DNA from: an uncultured Bacteroidota bacterium
GTDB taxonomy: Bacteria; Bacteroidota; Bacteroidia; AKYH767-A; OLB10
Assembly: GCA_900696575.1 (NCBI GenBank)
Contig: CAADHD010000006.1
Coordinates: 49,246 to 113,245 of the forward strand
Reading direction: 5' to 3'
DNA length: 64,000 nucleotides
Both the position numbers and the translations under genes were made by a program. Under the pieces are notes generated by a model, which searched no databases, was not told where the DNA came from, and was given only the letters and a program-made list of their open reading frames with translations. Below are positions 25,739 to 34,949 of this stretch, piece after piece. Each line of letters starts with the position of its first letter. Position 1 is the stretch's first letter.

Positions 25739-26446
25739 TCAGGCAAGTGCATCCGCAATGTACATGGTTTTAATTTCCATGTTTTGCTTAGTCATAACCA
25801 TCATCAGATGCATTAAGCATCCCGGCTCGTTGGAAATAATCAAGTCGGCTCCTGTGCTTTTTATCTGATGTAGCAGCGCTACTGCCATCTCTACCGATTT
25901 TTTTTCATCGTTGCGAGCCATCGTTCCTCCCCATCCGCAGCAATTCCCTTCGGGTAATGAAATCAAATGAAGTCCTTTAATGGAATTAAGCAGGCGGATA
26001 GAAGGCAAATGATCTACACAGCCGTTTACTCCGGCACATCCCCCAACAAATACCGCGTTTGCCTCCAGAACTTTATCTGCATTGGTAACTTTCAATTTAT
26101 CCGTCAGAAAGCTGCTGAACTCAAAGAGGTGCTGTTGCAGATGCTTGTATTCGTTGTGCATGGCTGAGTTGTGAAACAAATCATGGTAATGGCATTTCAT
26201 AACCGAAGTGCATACCGTTCCGCAGGAAACAATGGGCCTGTCATTCTGAAACAGCTTGATCATGTACGCACCTGCTTCCTTACACTGTTCGCTGAATCCG
26301 TCAAATAATGCAGGCATTCCGCAGCAGGTTTGATCGGAAGGATAGTTAACAGCACATCCATGCCGCTTCAATACTTCAACCATACTCATAGCCATTGAAG
26401 GAAAGTAGCGGTCAACATAGCAGGGAATATGCAGGTCAACAATCAT
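25739..26446 (-). CDS. LutA/YkgE-like Fe-S (CCG domain) protein
   Basis: A 235-residue protein with two CCG domains: IPCYVD with CCGMPALF near residues 8-50, SCGTVC near 74-79, then VGGCAGVNGC with CCGWGG near 140-180 and GCLMHL. This cysteine pattern belongs to LutA, YkgE and the heterodisulfide reductase B-like proteins, which bind iron-sulfur clusters and serve in lactate or glycolate oxidation. The usual LutB and LutC partners are not adjacent, so it works with proteins encoded elsewhere or in another redox task. It converges with the sigma-54 regulator gene, separated by 5 bp. Confidence 0.85.
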   Translation of the reverse strand: MIVDLHIPCYVDRYFPSMAMSMVEVLKRHGCAVNYPSDQTCCGMPALFDGFSEQCKEAGAYMIKLFQNDRPIVSCGTVCTSVMKCHYHDLFHNSAMHNEYKHLQQHLFEFSSFLTDKLKVTNADKVLEANAVFVGGCAGVNGCVDHLPSIRLLNSIKGLHLISLPEGNCCGWGGTMARNDEKKSVEMAVALLHQIKSTGADLIISNEPGCLMHLMMVMTKQNMEIKTMYIADALA

Positions 26447-26574
26447 GACTAACGGGCGCTAATTAACAACGCGGAGTTTCTGTTGAGCAACACTTTCCTC
26501 ATGTCTTTTCAACAACAAACAGATGGAACAGACATCCTGATTATTTTTGAAACGTTAAACAAAAAATTTTCCAC

Positions 26575-27783
26575 TTGAACTTTATCTGGCTGGTTGCAAC
26601 ACGGTACTTTTTTTCGAAACGGAAACAGCATGCCGTTAATATCATCTCCCGTATTTCTGTTGCCGGCATAATGACCGGTACTGCCGCATTGGTTATTGTG
26701 CTTTCTGTTTTTAATGGCTTCAGTCATTTGGTCAGTAACCTTTACGATGCATTTGACCCTGACATAAAAATACTACCAGCCGCAGGTAAGTTTTTTTCTG
26801 TTAACGAACTTGACACTACTTCTATCAGAAAAACAGAAGGAGTAAAAGCGATATCCTTCACGCTTGAAGAAAATGTGCTGATAAAATACAACGAAAAGCA
26901 AGCTGTTGCCATGCTGAAAGGTGTGGATGAATCATTCAACCGGGTATCAAAAATGAGTGAATACCTGATTGATGGAAACTGGACGCCTGAAAACAACAGG
27001 GCTGATGCAGCTATCGGTGCAGGACTGGCTTATACCCTTGGGCTTACTCCAGAAGATTTATTTCATCATCTGCAGTTTTATTTTCCCGATAAAGGTGTTA
27101 CACCTTCGCTCAATCCCGAAGAAGCTTTCAGAACAAACCGTGCAAAATCTACCGGTGTTTTTCAGATACAGCAGGAATTTGACAACAGCTATGTATTGGT
27201 TCCGCTTAAATTTATTCAGGAGCTTACGGGCAATGAGTTGAAAGCTTCTGCTCTTGAAATTGCTTTGGATGAAGGTGCAAATATTTCTCAAGTAACCGGA
27301 CAGTTGAGTGCCATTGCCGGTAATCGTTTCAAAACACTCGACCGCAAACAACAGCATGCCTTTCTGTTCAAAATTTTTAAATCAGAAAAATTTGCCATTT
27401 ATCTTATTCTGGGTTTCATTCTGGTGCTTTCTTCTTTTGGAATAATCGGCTCTCTTTCTATGCTGATGATTGAAAAGAAAAACGATATGAAAACGCTGCT
27501 GTTCCTTGGCGCAGATGCAAACTCGCTCCGTAAAATATTTTTTACTGACGGCCTCTTGCTCACTTCTGCAGGATTAGTAACAGGATTAATTATCGGTTGC
27601 CTGATTTGTAAAGCACAGCAGCATTTTGAATTAATTAAGCTTGGCCATAGCGGTGATTTTGTGGTTGATGCCTACCCTGTGTCTATACATGCCGGTGATT
27701 TGCTTTTAATTTCATTAATAGTGCTGAGTGTTGGCATTATGCTTTCCCGGTATATTGTTAACAGAATGATCCATGCCATGTGA
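26575..27783 (+). CDS. FtsX-like ABC transporter permease (LolC/LolE type)
   Basis: A 402-residue inner-membrane protein with the MacB/FtsX topology: one N-terminal membrane helix (about 20-48: ISRISVAGIMTGTAALVIVLSVFNGF), a large periplasmic domain (about 50-270), and three C-terminal helices (about 275-300, 325-350, 370-395). It resembles LolC/LolE, the permease that extracts lipoproteins from the inner membrane for outer-membrane sorting. The ATPase partner is not in the window. The start is TTG at 26575, giving MNFIWLVATRYFFSKRKQH, which matches the usual N-terminus of the Bacteroidota family. It is 90 bp upstream of the ssb gene, which has its own promoter. Confidence 0.88.
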   Translation: MNFIWLVATRYFFSKRKQHAVNIISRISVAGIMTGTAALVIVLSVFNGFSHLVSNLYDAFDPDIKILPAAGKFFSVNELDTTSIRKTEGVKAISFTLEENVLIKYNEKQAVAMLKGVDESFNRVSKMSEYLIDGNWTPENNRADAAIGAGLAYTLGLTPEDLFHHLQFYFPDKGVTPSLNPEEAFRTNRAKSTGVFQIQQEFDNSYVLVPLKFIQELTGNELKASALEIALDEGANISQVTGQLSAIAGNRFKTLDRKQQHAFLFKIFKSEKFAIYLILGFILVLSSFGIIGSLSMLMIEKKNDMKTLLFLGADANSLRKIFFTDGLLLTSAGLVTGLIIGCLICKAQQHFELIKLGHSGDFVVDAYPVSIHAGDLLLISLIVLSVGIMLSRYIVNRMIHAM

Positions 27784-27803
27784 TTAACTTTTTCTGATTC
27801 TTT

Positions 27804-27833
27804 TTTGAAGTTTAAAACTTATTGTTACGTTTG
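27804..27833 (+). promoter_or_regulatory. Consensus Bacteroidota promoter of ssb
   Basis: TTTG (27804-27807), an 18-bp spacer and TACGTTTG (27826-27833) give both halves of the minus-33/minus-7 consensus (TTTG, TAnnTTTG). The ssb ATG lies 40 bp further on. It probably drives ssb-gldE-gldD. This is the best-formed promoter seen in the window. Confidence 0.7.
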
Positions 27834-27873
27834 CCTCACCGACAACCTTGCATATCAACCAAACCTGAATATC

Positions 27874-28311
27874 ATGTCCGGAATCAACAAAGTAATTTTA
27901 GTAGGCAACCTCGGAAAAGACCCTGAAGTAAGGCATCTTGACAGCGGTGTAGCTGTAGCCAAAGTAGTATTGGCCACCTCCGAAATTTATAAACGTTCTG
28001 ACGGAACCAAGGTGGAAACAAAAGAATGGCACAATGTGGTTATGTGGCGCGGTTTGGCCGAAACAGCAGAAAAATACCTGCGCAAAGGAAGTTTGATTTA
28101 TGTAGAAGGCAAGTTACGCACCCGAAGCTGGGAAGAAAATAATGTGAAAAAATACGCCACTGAGATTGTGGCTGATGTAATGACCATGCTGGGCCGTAAA
28201 CCCGATGATGTTACCATAGCTCAGGTAGAAGAAGAATTGAAAAAAACGCCTCCTGACCTGCCGGCCAACACCGCTCCAATACCCGAACCGGGAGATGATT
28301 TGCCGTTTTAA
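27874..28311 (+). CDS. ssb: Single-stranded DNA-binding protein
   Basis: A 145-residue protein with the SSB OB-fold (about residues 3-110): SGINKVILVGNLGKDPEVRHL, EWHNVVMWRGLAETAEKYLRKGSLIYVEGKLRTRSW. The C-terminal tail is acidic and ends DDLPF, the tip that recruits replication and repair partners. A TTG at 27805 opens the same frame, but the ATG at 27874 starts the conserved domain and fits the promoter. In many Bacteroidota mutY lies immediately upstream of ssb; here an FtsX-like gene does. gldE and gldD follow downstream, the typical order. Confidence 0.96.
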   Translation: MSGINKVILVGNLGKDPEVRHLDSGVAVAKVVLATSEIYKRSDGTKVETKEWHNVVMWRGLAETAEKYLRKGSLIYVEGKLRTRSWEENNVKKYATEIVADVMTMLGRKPDDVTIAQVEEELKKTPPDLPANTAPIPEPGDDLPF

Positions 28312-28350
28312 TCTGCGGCTAAGATCTGCTTTTCCTAAAGCAACAATTTA

Positions 28351-29685
28351 ATGGATGATGGCAGTTTACCTTTATTGATACTAACGGAAGTTTTAAGACC
28401 GTTCGATTCTTCTGTAATCCTTTCCATTTCCATTTTAGCCATTCTGCTTTTCTTTTCCGGATTGTTTTCAAGTACTGAAACTGCTTTGTTTTCAATATCA
28501 CCTTCTCATCTGGAGTCGCTGAAACATAGTCAAAACAACAAAACCTCCGCCCTGATTCTTAACCTGCTTGCAAAACCAAAGCAGTTACTGGCAAGCCTGT
28601 TAATTGCAAACAACCTTGTGAATGTAGCCATTGTAATTCTTTCTACATACACTGTACATCTCGTTTTCAACTTTGACCGCCATCCTGTTCTGGCATTGCT
28701 TATTCAGATCGGAGCCGTTACACTAATGATTGTGATGATTGGCGAAGTGCTTCCGAAAATATTTGCTACGCACCGCCCGCTTTCTATAGCCTATTTTGTT
28801 GCACCATTCATTTATGTATGCAGCAAAATTCTGTTCCCTTTTACATGGCTGCTGGTATCTGCTTCGGGCTTTATTGACCGTTATGTTATCCGCAAAGGAT
28901 ACGATGTTAATATGGATGAACTCTCCCATGCCATTGACATGGCTACCGCTCAGGGAACCCATGCCGATGAAAAGAAAATACTGAAAAGCATTGTCCGCTT
29001 CGGAAACATTGAAGTAAAGCAAATCATGAAAGCAAGAATTGATATTGTCGCCATCAGCAGCAGCCTTACCCTTTCAAAAGTTCTTGACTCTATCCGCGAG
29101 CATGGCTATTCGCGCATTCCGGTTTATGATAATGACATTGACCATATTAAAGGCATCCTCAACATTAAAGACCTCATTCCCCATCTTGACAAAGGAGAAG
29201 GGTTTCAATGGCAATCGCTTATTCGTCCGCCATATTTTGTTCCGGAAAACAAAAAAATAAATGACCTCCTTAATGAGTTTCAGGAAAAAAAAATGCATCT
29301 GGCCATTATTGTAGATGAATATGGCACTGTTACGGGATTAGTATCCTTAGAAGATATTCTTGAAGAGATTGTGGGTGAAATAAGCGATGAGTTTGATGAG
29401 GAAGAAATCAACTACTCAAAGTTAGACGACAATACCTTTGTTTTTGAAGGAAAAGTATTGCTGACCGATATGAGCCGCCTGCTTAACCTTGATATGGAAA
29501 TGTTTAATGATGTGCAGGGCAGCCCCTCCACGCTGGCGGGATTAATTATTGAAATTAGCGGACGCATACCGCAAAAGGATGAAAAAATTGAATTTAAAAA
29601 CATGCTTTTTACCATTGAAGCATCCGACAGGCGGAGGGTAAAAAGAGTAAAAGTGACAACCAAACAATCCGAAGAAAATGGTTAG
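28351..29685 (+). CDS. gldE: Gliding motility-associated protein GldE (CNNM and CBS domains)
   Basis: A 444-residue membrane protein: CNNM/DUF21 domain (about 25-200, four hydrophobic segments; FSSTETALFSISPSHLESL, MIGEVLPKIFA), a tandem CBS pair (about 205-340; VKQIMKARIDIVAISSSLTL, VDEYGTVTGLVSLEDILEEIVGEI) and a C-terminal CorC/HlyC domain (about 355-435). It belongs to the CorC family of putative magnesium or cobalt efflux proteins. In Flavobacterium, GldE is linked to gliding and is encoded next to GldD. The gene overlaps gldD by 8 bp, so translation is coupled. Confidence 0.92.
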   Translation: MDDGSLPLLILTEVLRPFDSSVILSISILAILLFFSGLFSSTETALFSISPSHLESLKHSQNNKTSALILNLLAKPKQLLASLLIANNLVNVAIVILSTYTVHLVFNFDRHPVLALLIQIGAVTLMIVMIGEVLPKIFATHRPLSIAYFVAPFIYVCSKILFPFTWLLVSASGFIDRYVIRKGYDVNMDELSHAIDMATAQGTHADEKKILKSIVRFGNIEVKQIMKARIDIVAISSSLTLSKVLDSIREHGYSRIPVYDNDIDHIKGILNIKDLIPHLDKGEGFQWQSLIRPPYFVPENKKINDLLNEFQEKKMHLAIIVDEYGTVTGLVSLEDILEEIVGEISDEFDEEEINYSKLDDNTFVFEGKVLLTDMSRLLNLDMEMFNDVQGSPSTLAGLIIEISGRIPQKDEKIEFKNMLFTIEASDRRRVKRVKVTTKQSEENG

Positions 29686-30250
29686 CCGGCTTAACTCCAT
29701 TATTCTGTTTGTATTTGTTTTATTTGTTTCGGCATGTGACGAGCCTCTCATTCCAAAGCCAAAAGGTTATTTCCGCATTGACTTGCCGGAACATGCTTAC
29801 CGTGCCGCTGAATTCGGAAATTGTCCCTTCCGGTTTGAAATTCCGGCTTACGCAGAAATTCTGCCAGACACAAACCGCCTGAGTGAACCTTGCTGGTGGT
29901 ATCTGGTATTTCCCGGCTTCAAGGCTGCATTATACATCAGTTATAAACCCATTAAAGATAATTTGTACAGGCTTATTGAAGATGCCCATTCTCTGGCTTA
30001 CAGTCATGCAGTAAAAGCGAATGAAATAAATCAGCGTAAAATTTTGATCGGAAAGAATGGCGGGCTGATGTATGAGATTGGCGGGAATGCTGCTTCTCCG
30101 CTGCAGTTTTATGTTACTGACAGCGTGAATCATTTTCTGCGTGGTTCACTTTACTTTAATGCTCTTCCCAATGCCGATTCCGTTTCACCGGTTACGCGTT
30201 TCCTGAAAACCGACATTGAGTACATGGTACAAACACTGAAATGGAATTAA
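29678..30250 (+). CDS. gldD: Gliding motility lipoprotein GldD
   Basis: A 190-residue lipoprotein: signal peptide with lipobox VSA-C (Cys20), then PLIPKPKGYFRIDLPEHAY, a segment highly typical of GldD. Other conserved points are PCWWYLVFPGFKAALYISYKPI and the C-terminal FLKTDIEYMVQTLKW. GldD is one of the proteins required for gliding and T9SS-linked surface functions in Flavobacterium and is thought to face the periplasm. It overlaps gldE, forming the conserved ssb-gldE-gldD group. The tRNA-Arg gene follows on the other strand. Confidence 0.93.
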   Translation: MVSRLNSIILFVFVLFVSACDEPLIPKPKGYFRIDLPEHAYRAAEFGNCPFRFEIPAYAEILPDTNRLSEPCWWYLVFPGFKAALYISYKPIKDNLYRLIEDAHSLAYSHAVKANEINQRKILIGKNGGLMYEIGGNAASPLQFYVTDSVNHFLRGSLYFNALPNADSVSPVTRFLKTDIEYMVQTLKWN

Positions 30251-30301
30251 AATTAACCATTAAAAATTTGTTTCCTGCAAGCCTGAAAACTTCTACTCCG
30301 G

Positions 30302-30376
30302 TGGTAGCCCCGACAGGAATCGAACCTGTATCTAAAGTTTAGGAAACTTCTATTCTATCCGTTGAACTACGGGGCC
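30302..30376 (-). tRNA. tRNA-Arg, anticodon CCT
   Basis: Read on the minus strand, a full cloverleaf: acceptor GGCCCCG/CGGGGCT (7 bp, outermost pair G-U), D stem GTTC/GAAT, anticodon stem GAAGT/ACTTT with loop TTCCTAA (anticodon CCT, decoding AGG), T stem ACAGG/CCTGT with loop TTCGATT. The discriminator is A, followed by an encoded CCA (30302-30304). It lies downstream of gldD, convergent, with no other tRNA nearby. Confidence 0.95.
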
Positions 30377-30460
30377 AAAATGTATGGGTATGGTGGAGGG
30401 CAAATGTATTTCAATTCTGTAATTGCTTTGCTTCGCGCCAATGAGGCTTAATTTTGCCAT

Positions 30461-31216
30461 GTGATCAGAATCTCAGCCGTTATCATAGCCTTTAATGAGG
30501 AGAAAAAAATAGCTCGATGCATTGAAAGCCTCATTCCCGTAGCGGATGAAATTGTGGTAGTTGATTCCTTTTCTACTGACAAAACGGTTGAGATATGCGG
30601 CCGGCTTGGAGCAAAAATTATTCAGCATCCTTTTGAAAATTACATTGAGCAGAAAAACTATGCTTTAGATTGCATCACCCATCCCTGGGCATTGTCTTTA
30701 GATGCTGATGAAGCTTTAAGCACAGAATTGCAGCAATCTATACTTTCTGTCAAGCCATCACCTTTGGCCGAGGGTTATTTCATGAATCGCCTGACGCGTT
30801 ATTGCAACCGTTGGATAAAACATGCAGGCTGGTATCCCGATCGTAAACTCAGGCTTTTTATACGAAACAAAGCACAATGGAAAGGTGTTAACCCGCATGA
30901 TAAAATAGAAATGCAGAGAGGCACCAAGGTGATGCATTTAAGCGGAGATTTACTTCACTACAGTTTTGATTCGCACGAGGAGTATGTAAATCAACAAAAG
31001 AGATTTGCCGCTATTTCTGCAAAACATCTTCATGAACTCGGAAAAAATATCAGTATGCCGGGGGCTTACGGCAAATCCGTTTTCCGCTTTTTGAAAGAGT
31101 ACTTCCTAAAAACAGGGTTTTTGGAAGGCAGGGCAGGTTTAAAAATATGCGGAACATCAGCCGCTGCCACTTTTGAGAAATACAAACTGCTGCATGAGCT
31201 GAATAAAAAGAAATGA
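30461..31216 (+). CDS. WaaE/KdtX-like lipopolysaccharide-core glycosyltransferase (GT2)
   Basis: A 251-residue GT-A enzyme. Seen: ISAVIIAFNEEKKIARCIESL, EIVVVDSFSTDKT, ALSLDADEALS (catalytic Asp pair) and the acceptor-side HPWALSLDADE and RKLRLFIRNKAQWKG. The combination is typical of WaaE/KdtX, which adds glucose to the inner core of lipopolysaccharide. The start is GTG at 30461. The stop overlaps the uvrC start by 4 bp, so a cell-envelope gene and a DNA-repair gene are co-translated. The substrate in this organism is inferred only from family. Confidence 0.87.
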   Translation: MIRISAVIIAFNEEKKIARCIESLIPVADEIVVVDSFSTDKTVEICGRLGAKIIQHPFENYIEQKNYALDCITHPWALSLDADEALSTELQQSILSVKPSPLAEGYFMNRLTRYCNRWIKHAGWYPDRKLRLFIRNKAQWKGVNPHDKIEMQRGTKVMHLSGDLLHYSFDSHEEYVNQQKRFAAISAKHLHELGKNISMPGAYGKSVFRFLKEYFLKTGFLEGRAGLKICGTSAAATFEKYKLLHELNKKK

Positions 31217-33054
31217 AAGAGCAGGTAAACTCTGTTAAGCTTTCCGGTGAACAGCTAAAAGCTGCACTTTCCGCTTTGCCCGAACAGCCGGGTGTTTACA
31301 GCTTTTATGACAGGAACAATAAGTTACTCTATGTGGGTAAAGCAAAACATCTTAAGAAACGCGTTAGCAGTTACTTCAATAAAGAACACGAGAATAAGCG
31401 GTTGCGCGTAATGGTTAAGCAGATAGCCGACATAAAGTTTATTGTAGTAGAATCGGAGTATGACGCTTTGCTGCTCGAAAACACGTTGATTAAAAAGCAC
31501 CAGCCTCGTTATAACATCAACCTGCGTGATGATAAAACCTATCCGTGGATTGTGATAAAGAATGAGCGGTTTCCGCGTGTGTATTACACCCGTCAATTAA
31601 TTCGTGACGGCTCGCAATACTTCGGGCCGTATGCCTCCGTGATGATGATTAACACCTTGCTGGAACTGATTGCCGGCCTTTTCAAGCTCCGTAATTGCTC
31701 CCTGTTGCTATCCGAAAAAAATATTGCTGAAAAAAAATTCCGCACCTGCCTTGAATACGAAGTTGGTAACTGCAAAGGCCCATGTGCCGGCCTGCAATCT
31801 GAAGAAGATTACAACGATTCTATTACACAGATTAAAAGCATATTGAAAGGAAACATTTCAGGGGTATTGAATCTTTTGAAAGAACAAATGAAACAACATG
31901 CAGAACGGTATGAGTTTGAACAGGCTCACGATTGTAAAGTAAAAATACAGTTACTCGAAAATTATCAGAGCAAATCGGTAATAGTACATCCTTCCATAAA
32001 AGATGTGGATGTTATTTCCATTTTAAACGATGCTCCGGAAATTGCTTACCTCAATTATCTTAAAGTTGCCAATGGCGCCATAATTCAATCGCATTCTTTC
32101 GAAATAAAAAAGAAACTGAACGAAAGCGCTAAAGAGCTTTTAGCCGTTGCATTGCTGGAAATGCGGAGTCGTTATCAGAGTACAGCGCGCGAAGTGATCG
32201 TTCCCGTTATTCCCGATCTCGAAACCGGGCACTTCGAATTTTATGTACCTAAAATCGGAGATAAAAGACATTTGCTTGAACTCTCCCTTAAAAATGCATT
32301 CCATTACAGAAAAGAAAAAATAGACCGGATGGATAAGCTGGATCCGGTTCACCGCACAGAGCGATTACTCGATCAGCTAAAACGCGATTTAAGGCTTAAG
32401 GAACTTCCGCACCGTATGGAATGTTTTGACAACAGCAATTTTCAAGGAGATTTTCCGGTGGCTGCCATGAGTGTCTTTATTGATGCCAAACCGGCCAGGA
32501 ACGAATACCGTCATTTCAATATCAAAACCGTAGAAGGCCCTGATGATTTTGCTTCGATGGAAGAAGTTATTTACCGAAGATACAAGCGCCTGACCGAAGA
32601 AAAAAAACCACTGCCGCAGCTGATAGTTATTGATGGCGGAAAAGGACAGTTAAGCAGTGCCGTCAACAGCTTAAAAAAACTTAACCTGCAAGGAAAAATT
32701 GCAGTGATCGGTATTGCCAAAAAATTAGAAGAAATTTATTTCCCTGGCGATTCCGTACCGGTTTACCTTGATAAGAGAAGTGAAACCCTGCGCATTATAC
32801 AACGGTTGCGCGATGAAGTACACCGTTTTGGTATTGAACATCATCGCCTGCGCAGAAGCAAAGGCGTAATGAAAAGCGAACTTACAAGCATTGAAGGAAT
32901 AGGCCCGGCCACTACCGAATTGCTGCTCAGACACTTTCGCTCGGTAAAAAAGATTAAAGAAGCCGGAGAAGAATCACTCGCAGAAGTGGTTGGTGCAGCA
33001 AAAGCAAGGAGAATAAAAGATTACTTCAGCGAAAAAAAGACTGATATGGACTGA
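31213..33054 (+). CDS. uvrC: UvrABC excinuclease subunit C
   Basis: A 613-residue nucleotide-excision-repair nuclease making the two incisions around a lesion bound by UvrB. Domains in order: GIY-YIG nuclease (about 20-100; PGVYSFYDRNNKLLYVGKAKHLKKR), Cys-rich region (about 165-190), UvrB-binding UVR motif (about 205-245), RNase H-like C-terminal nuclease (about 385-540; ECFDNSNFQGDFPVAAMSVF, QLIVIDGGKGQLS) and a helix-hairpin-helix pair (about 555-605; SIEGIGPATTELLLRHF). Length and order are normal. It is translationally coupled to the preceding glycosyltransferase. Confidence 0.96.
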   Translation: MKEQVNSVKLSGEQLKAALSALPEQPGVYSFYDRNNKLLYVGKAKHLKKRVSSYFNKEHENKRLRVMVKQIADIKFIVVESEYDALLLENTLIKKHQPRYNINLRDDKTYPWIVIKNERFPRVYYTRQLIRDGSQYFGPYASVMMINTLLELIAGLFKLRNCSLLLSEKNIAEKKFRTCLEYEVGNCKGPCAGLQSEEDYNDSITQIKSILKGNISGVLNLLKEQMKQHAERYEFEQAHDCKVKIQLLENYQSKSVIVHPSIKDVDVISILNDAPEIAYLNYLKVANGAIIQSHSFEIKKKLNESAKELLAVALLEMRSRYQSTAREVIVPVIPDLETGHFEFYVPKIGDKRHLLELSLKNAFHYRKEKIDRMDKLDPVHRTERLLDQLKRDLRLKELPHRMECFDNSNFQGDFPVAAMSVFIDAKPARNEYRHFNIKTVEGPDDFASMEEVIYRRYKRLTEEKKPLPQLIVIDGGKGQLSSAVNSLKKLNLQGKIAVIGIAKKLEEIYFPGDSVPVYLDKRSETLRIIQRLRDEVHRFGIEHHRLRRSKGVMKSELTSIEGIGPATTELLLRHFRSVKKIKEAGEESLAEVVGAAKARRIKDYFSEKKTDMD

Positions 33055-33089
33055 ACCATATATTTCAATATCCTCCCGATTTTTATTCT

Positions 33090-34001
33090 TTGCATGATTC
33101 TGATTCCTTGAACACCCCTCAACATACTTCCTGTTTTTTATGTGGCAGCAGAAACATTGTGCCGATGAAAAAATTTCAGCGGCATGGATTGATGCAGTGC
33201 CGTAATTGCAAATTTGTTTTTATGAGCAGGATTCCTTCTCTTGAAAATCTGAAAATGTATTACAGCAATTATTCCTATTCGGGCGACAGGATCAATTATA
33301 TTTCACCCCATACCATCAAAAGCTATCATAAACTGCTGGATGAAATGGAACCCTATAGAAAAACCAACCGGCTGCTCGACTCGGGTTGCGGGCTGGGATG
33401 GTTTCTTGCTGTTGCAAAAGAGCGCGGATGGGAAGTTTATGGTACAGAGTTTTCGGCTGCAGCCGTTCAAATCTGTTCTGATAAAGGAATTAAAATGAAA
33501 GAGGGAGCCTTATCCGTTTCCATGTTTGAAGAGAATTTTTTTGATGTGATAACTTCTTTTGAAGTAATTGAGCATATCAATAATCCGCATGATGAGCTGA
33601 ATGCAATCAGTGCTTTACTGCGAAAAGGCGGTTTATTTTACTGCACTACTCCCAACTTTAATTCCGCCATGCGCTATTATCTGGGAGCCGATTACAATGT
33701 GATTGAATACCCTGAACATCTTTCTTATTACACTCGCTCCACGCTGACCAGACTTGCATCCATGCATAATTTAAAAAACGTCCGGTTCCACAGTACCGGT
33801 ATTAGTGTTACAAGGCTAAAACAGTCGGCCGGTAATGAGAAAGAAAAAAATTATTCATCAAAGAGTGAAGACGAAAAACTGCGTGATAGTATTGAAAGCA
33901 AATGGTATATGAAAGCAGCCAAGCAAATTATTAATTCAGCACTAACTCTGACCAATGCCGGTTTAACGCTTAAAGGCTATTATGAGAAACCTCAGGCATG
34001 A
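33090..34001 (+). CDS. SAM-dependent methyltransferase with N-terminal zinc ribbon
   Basis: A 303-residue protein. Cys15, Cys18, Cys37 and Cys40 (CFLCGS and CRNC) form a zinc-ribbon, followed by a class I methyltransferase fold: motif [20 protein letters not shown] near 93-111, YGTEFS with the acidic ribose binder, and [19 protein letters not shown]. This two-part form is common in sugar-methylating enzymes of O-antigen and exopolysaccharide loci. It opens the polysaccharide region and its end overlaps the fcl gene by 10 bp in convergent orientation. The start is probably TTG (33090); a TTG six codons later is possible. The sugar acceptor is unknown. Confidence 0.83.
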   Translation: MHDSDSLNTPQHTSCFLCGSRNIVPMKKFQRHGLMQCRNCKFVFMSRIPSLENLKMYYSNYSYSGDRINYISPHTIKSYHKLLDEMEPYRKTNRLLDSGCGLGWFLAVAKERGWEVYGTEFSAAAVQICSDKGIKMKEGALSVSMFEENFFDVITSFEVIEHINNPHDELNAISALLRKGGLFYCTTPNFNSAMRYYLGADYNVIEYPEHLSYYTRSTLTRLASMHNLKNVRFHSTGISVTRLKQSAGNEKEKNYSSKSEDEKLRDSIESKWYMKAAKQIINSALTLTNAGLTLKGYYEKPQA

Positions 34002-34945
34002 GAAACAAAGCGTGCCATTTCAACGGGCGCATTGTTCCAGATACTGCGTATGCCTTCTTCAAGATTTATGCGGTGTTTCCATCCCAGGCTGTGAATGCGC
34101 GAAACATCCAGCAATTTGCGAGGAGTACCGTCAGGCTTTGATGAATCGAAAACGAGCTTTCCTTTAAATCCTGAAATACCTTTGATAAGTTCAGCGAGCT
34201 CGGCAATGGATATGTCTTCACCGGTACCGATGTTTAAAGCCCATTCTCCGTTATAATTCTGCATCAGAAAAAAACAGGCATCAGCCAGATCGTCAACATG
34301 CAGGAATTCACGTTTTGGTTTGCCCGATCCCCAAATAGTTACTTCGGATTTATTCTGTTCAACTGCTTCGTAAAATTTACGGATTAAAGCAGGCAGGACA
34401 TGAGAATTATTTAAATCGTAATTGTCGTTGGGACCATAAAGGTTTGTAGGCATGACAGAAATAAACTGACAACCATACTGACGATGATACGATTCGCACA
34501 TTTTCAGTCCGGCAATTTTGGCAATAGCGTACGGTTCATTGGTTTGCTCCAGCTCACCGGTGAGGAGGTATTCTTCTTTAATAGGCTGCGGAGCCAATTT
34601 TGGATAAATGCATGATGAACCCAGAAAGAGCAATTTCTTTACTCCTGCTCTGTAGGATTGATGAATCACATTATTCTGAATAGCCAGATTCTCGTAAATA
34701 AAATCAGCCCGGTAAGTATTGTTGGCAACAATACCGCCCACTTTGGCGGCAGCCAAAAAAACGAAATCAGGTTTTTCGGATTCAAAGAAATTCATAACGG
34801 CTTGCTGGCTGCGCAAGTCCAGTTCGGCAGAAGTGCGCAGCGCCAGATTCTCAAATCCTTCTTTTTTCAGTTTACGAACAATGGCAGAACCAACCATGCC
34901 ACGATGGCCTGCTACAAATATTTTATCGTGTTTCTGCATAATCAT
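33992..34945 (-). CDS. fcl: GDP-L-fucose synthase
   Basis: A 317-residue short-chain dehydrogenase/reductase that epimerises and reduces GDP-4-keto-6-deoxymannose to GDP-L-fucose. Seen: NAD(P)-binding [13 protein letters not shown], the catalytic Y-x(3)-K in [25 protein letters not shown] [14 protein letters not shown], and [13 protein letters not shown]. Length and motifs match Fcl/WcaG. It follows gmd by 4 bp on the same strand, so the two form the complete de novo GDP-fucose route from GDP-mannose. Confidence 0.95.
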   Translation of the reverse strand: MIMQKHDKIFVAGHRGMVGSAIVRKLKKEGFENLALRTSAELDLRSQQAVMNFFESEKPDFVFLAAAKVGGIVANNTYRADFIYENLAIQNNVIHQSYRAGVKKLLFLGSSCIYPKLAPQPIKEEYLLTGELEQTNEPYAIAKIAGLKMCESYHRQYGCQFISVMPTNLYGPNDNYDLNNSHVLPALIRKFYEAVEQNKSEVTIWGSGKPKREFLHVDDLADACFFLMQNYNGEWALNIGTGEDISIAELAELIKGISGFKGKLVFDSSKPDGTPRKLLDVSRIHSLGWKHRINLEEGIRSIWNNAPVEMARFVSHA

Positions 34946-34949
34946 AGGA

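Noticed and set aside
27805..27873. TTG-extended start for ssb
   Set aside because: The extension overlaps the promoter boxes and lacks similarity; the ATG at 27874 starts the conserved OB-fold.
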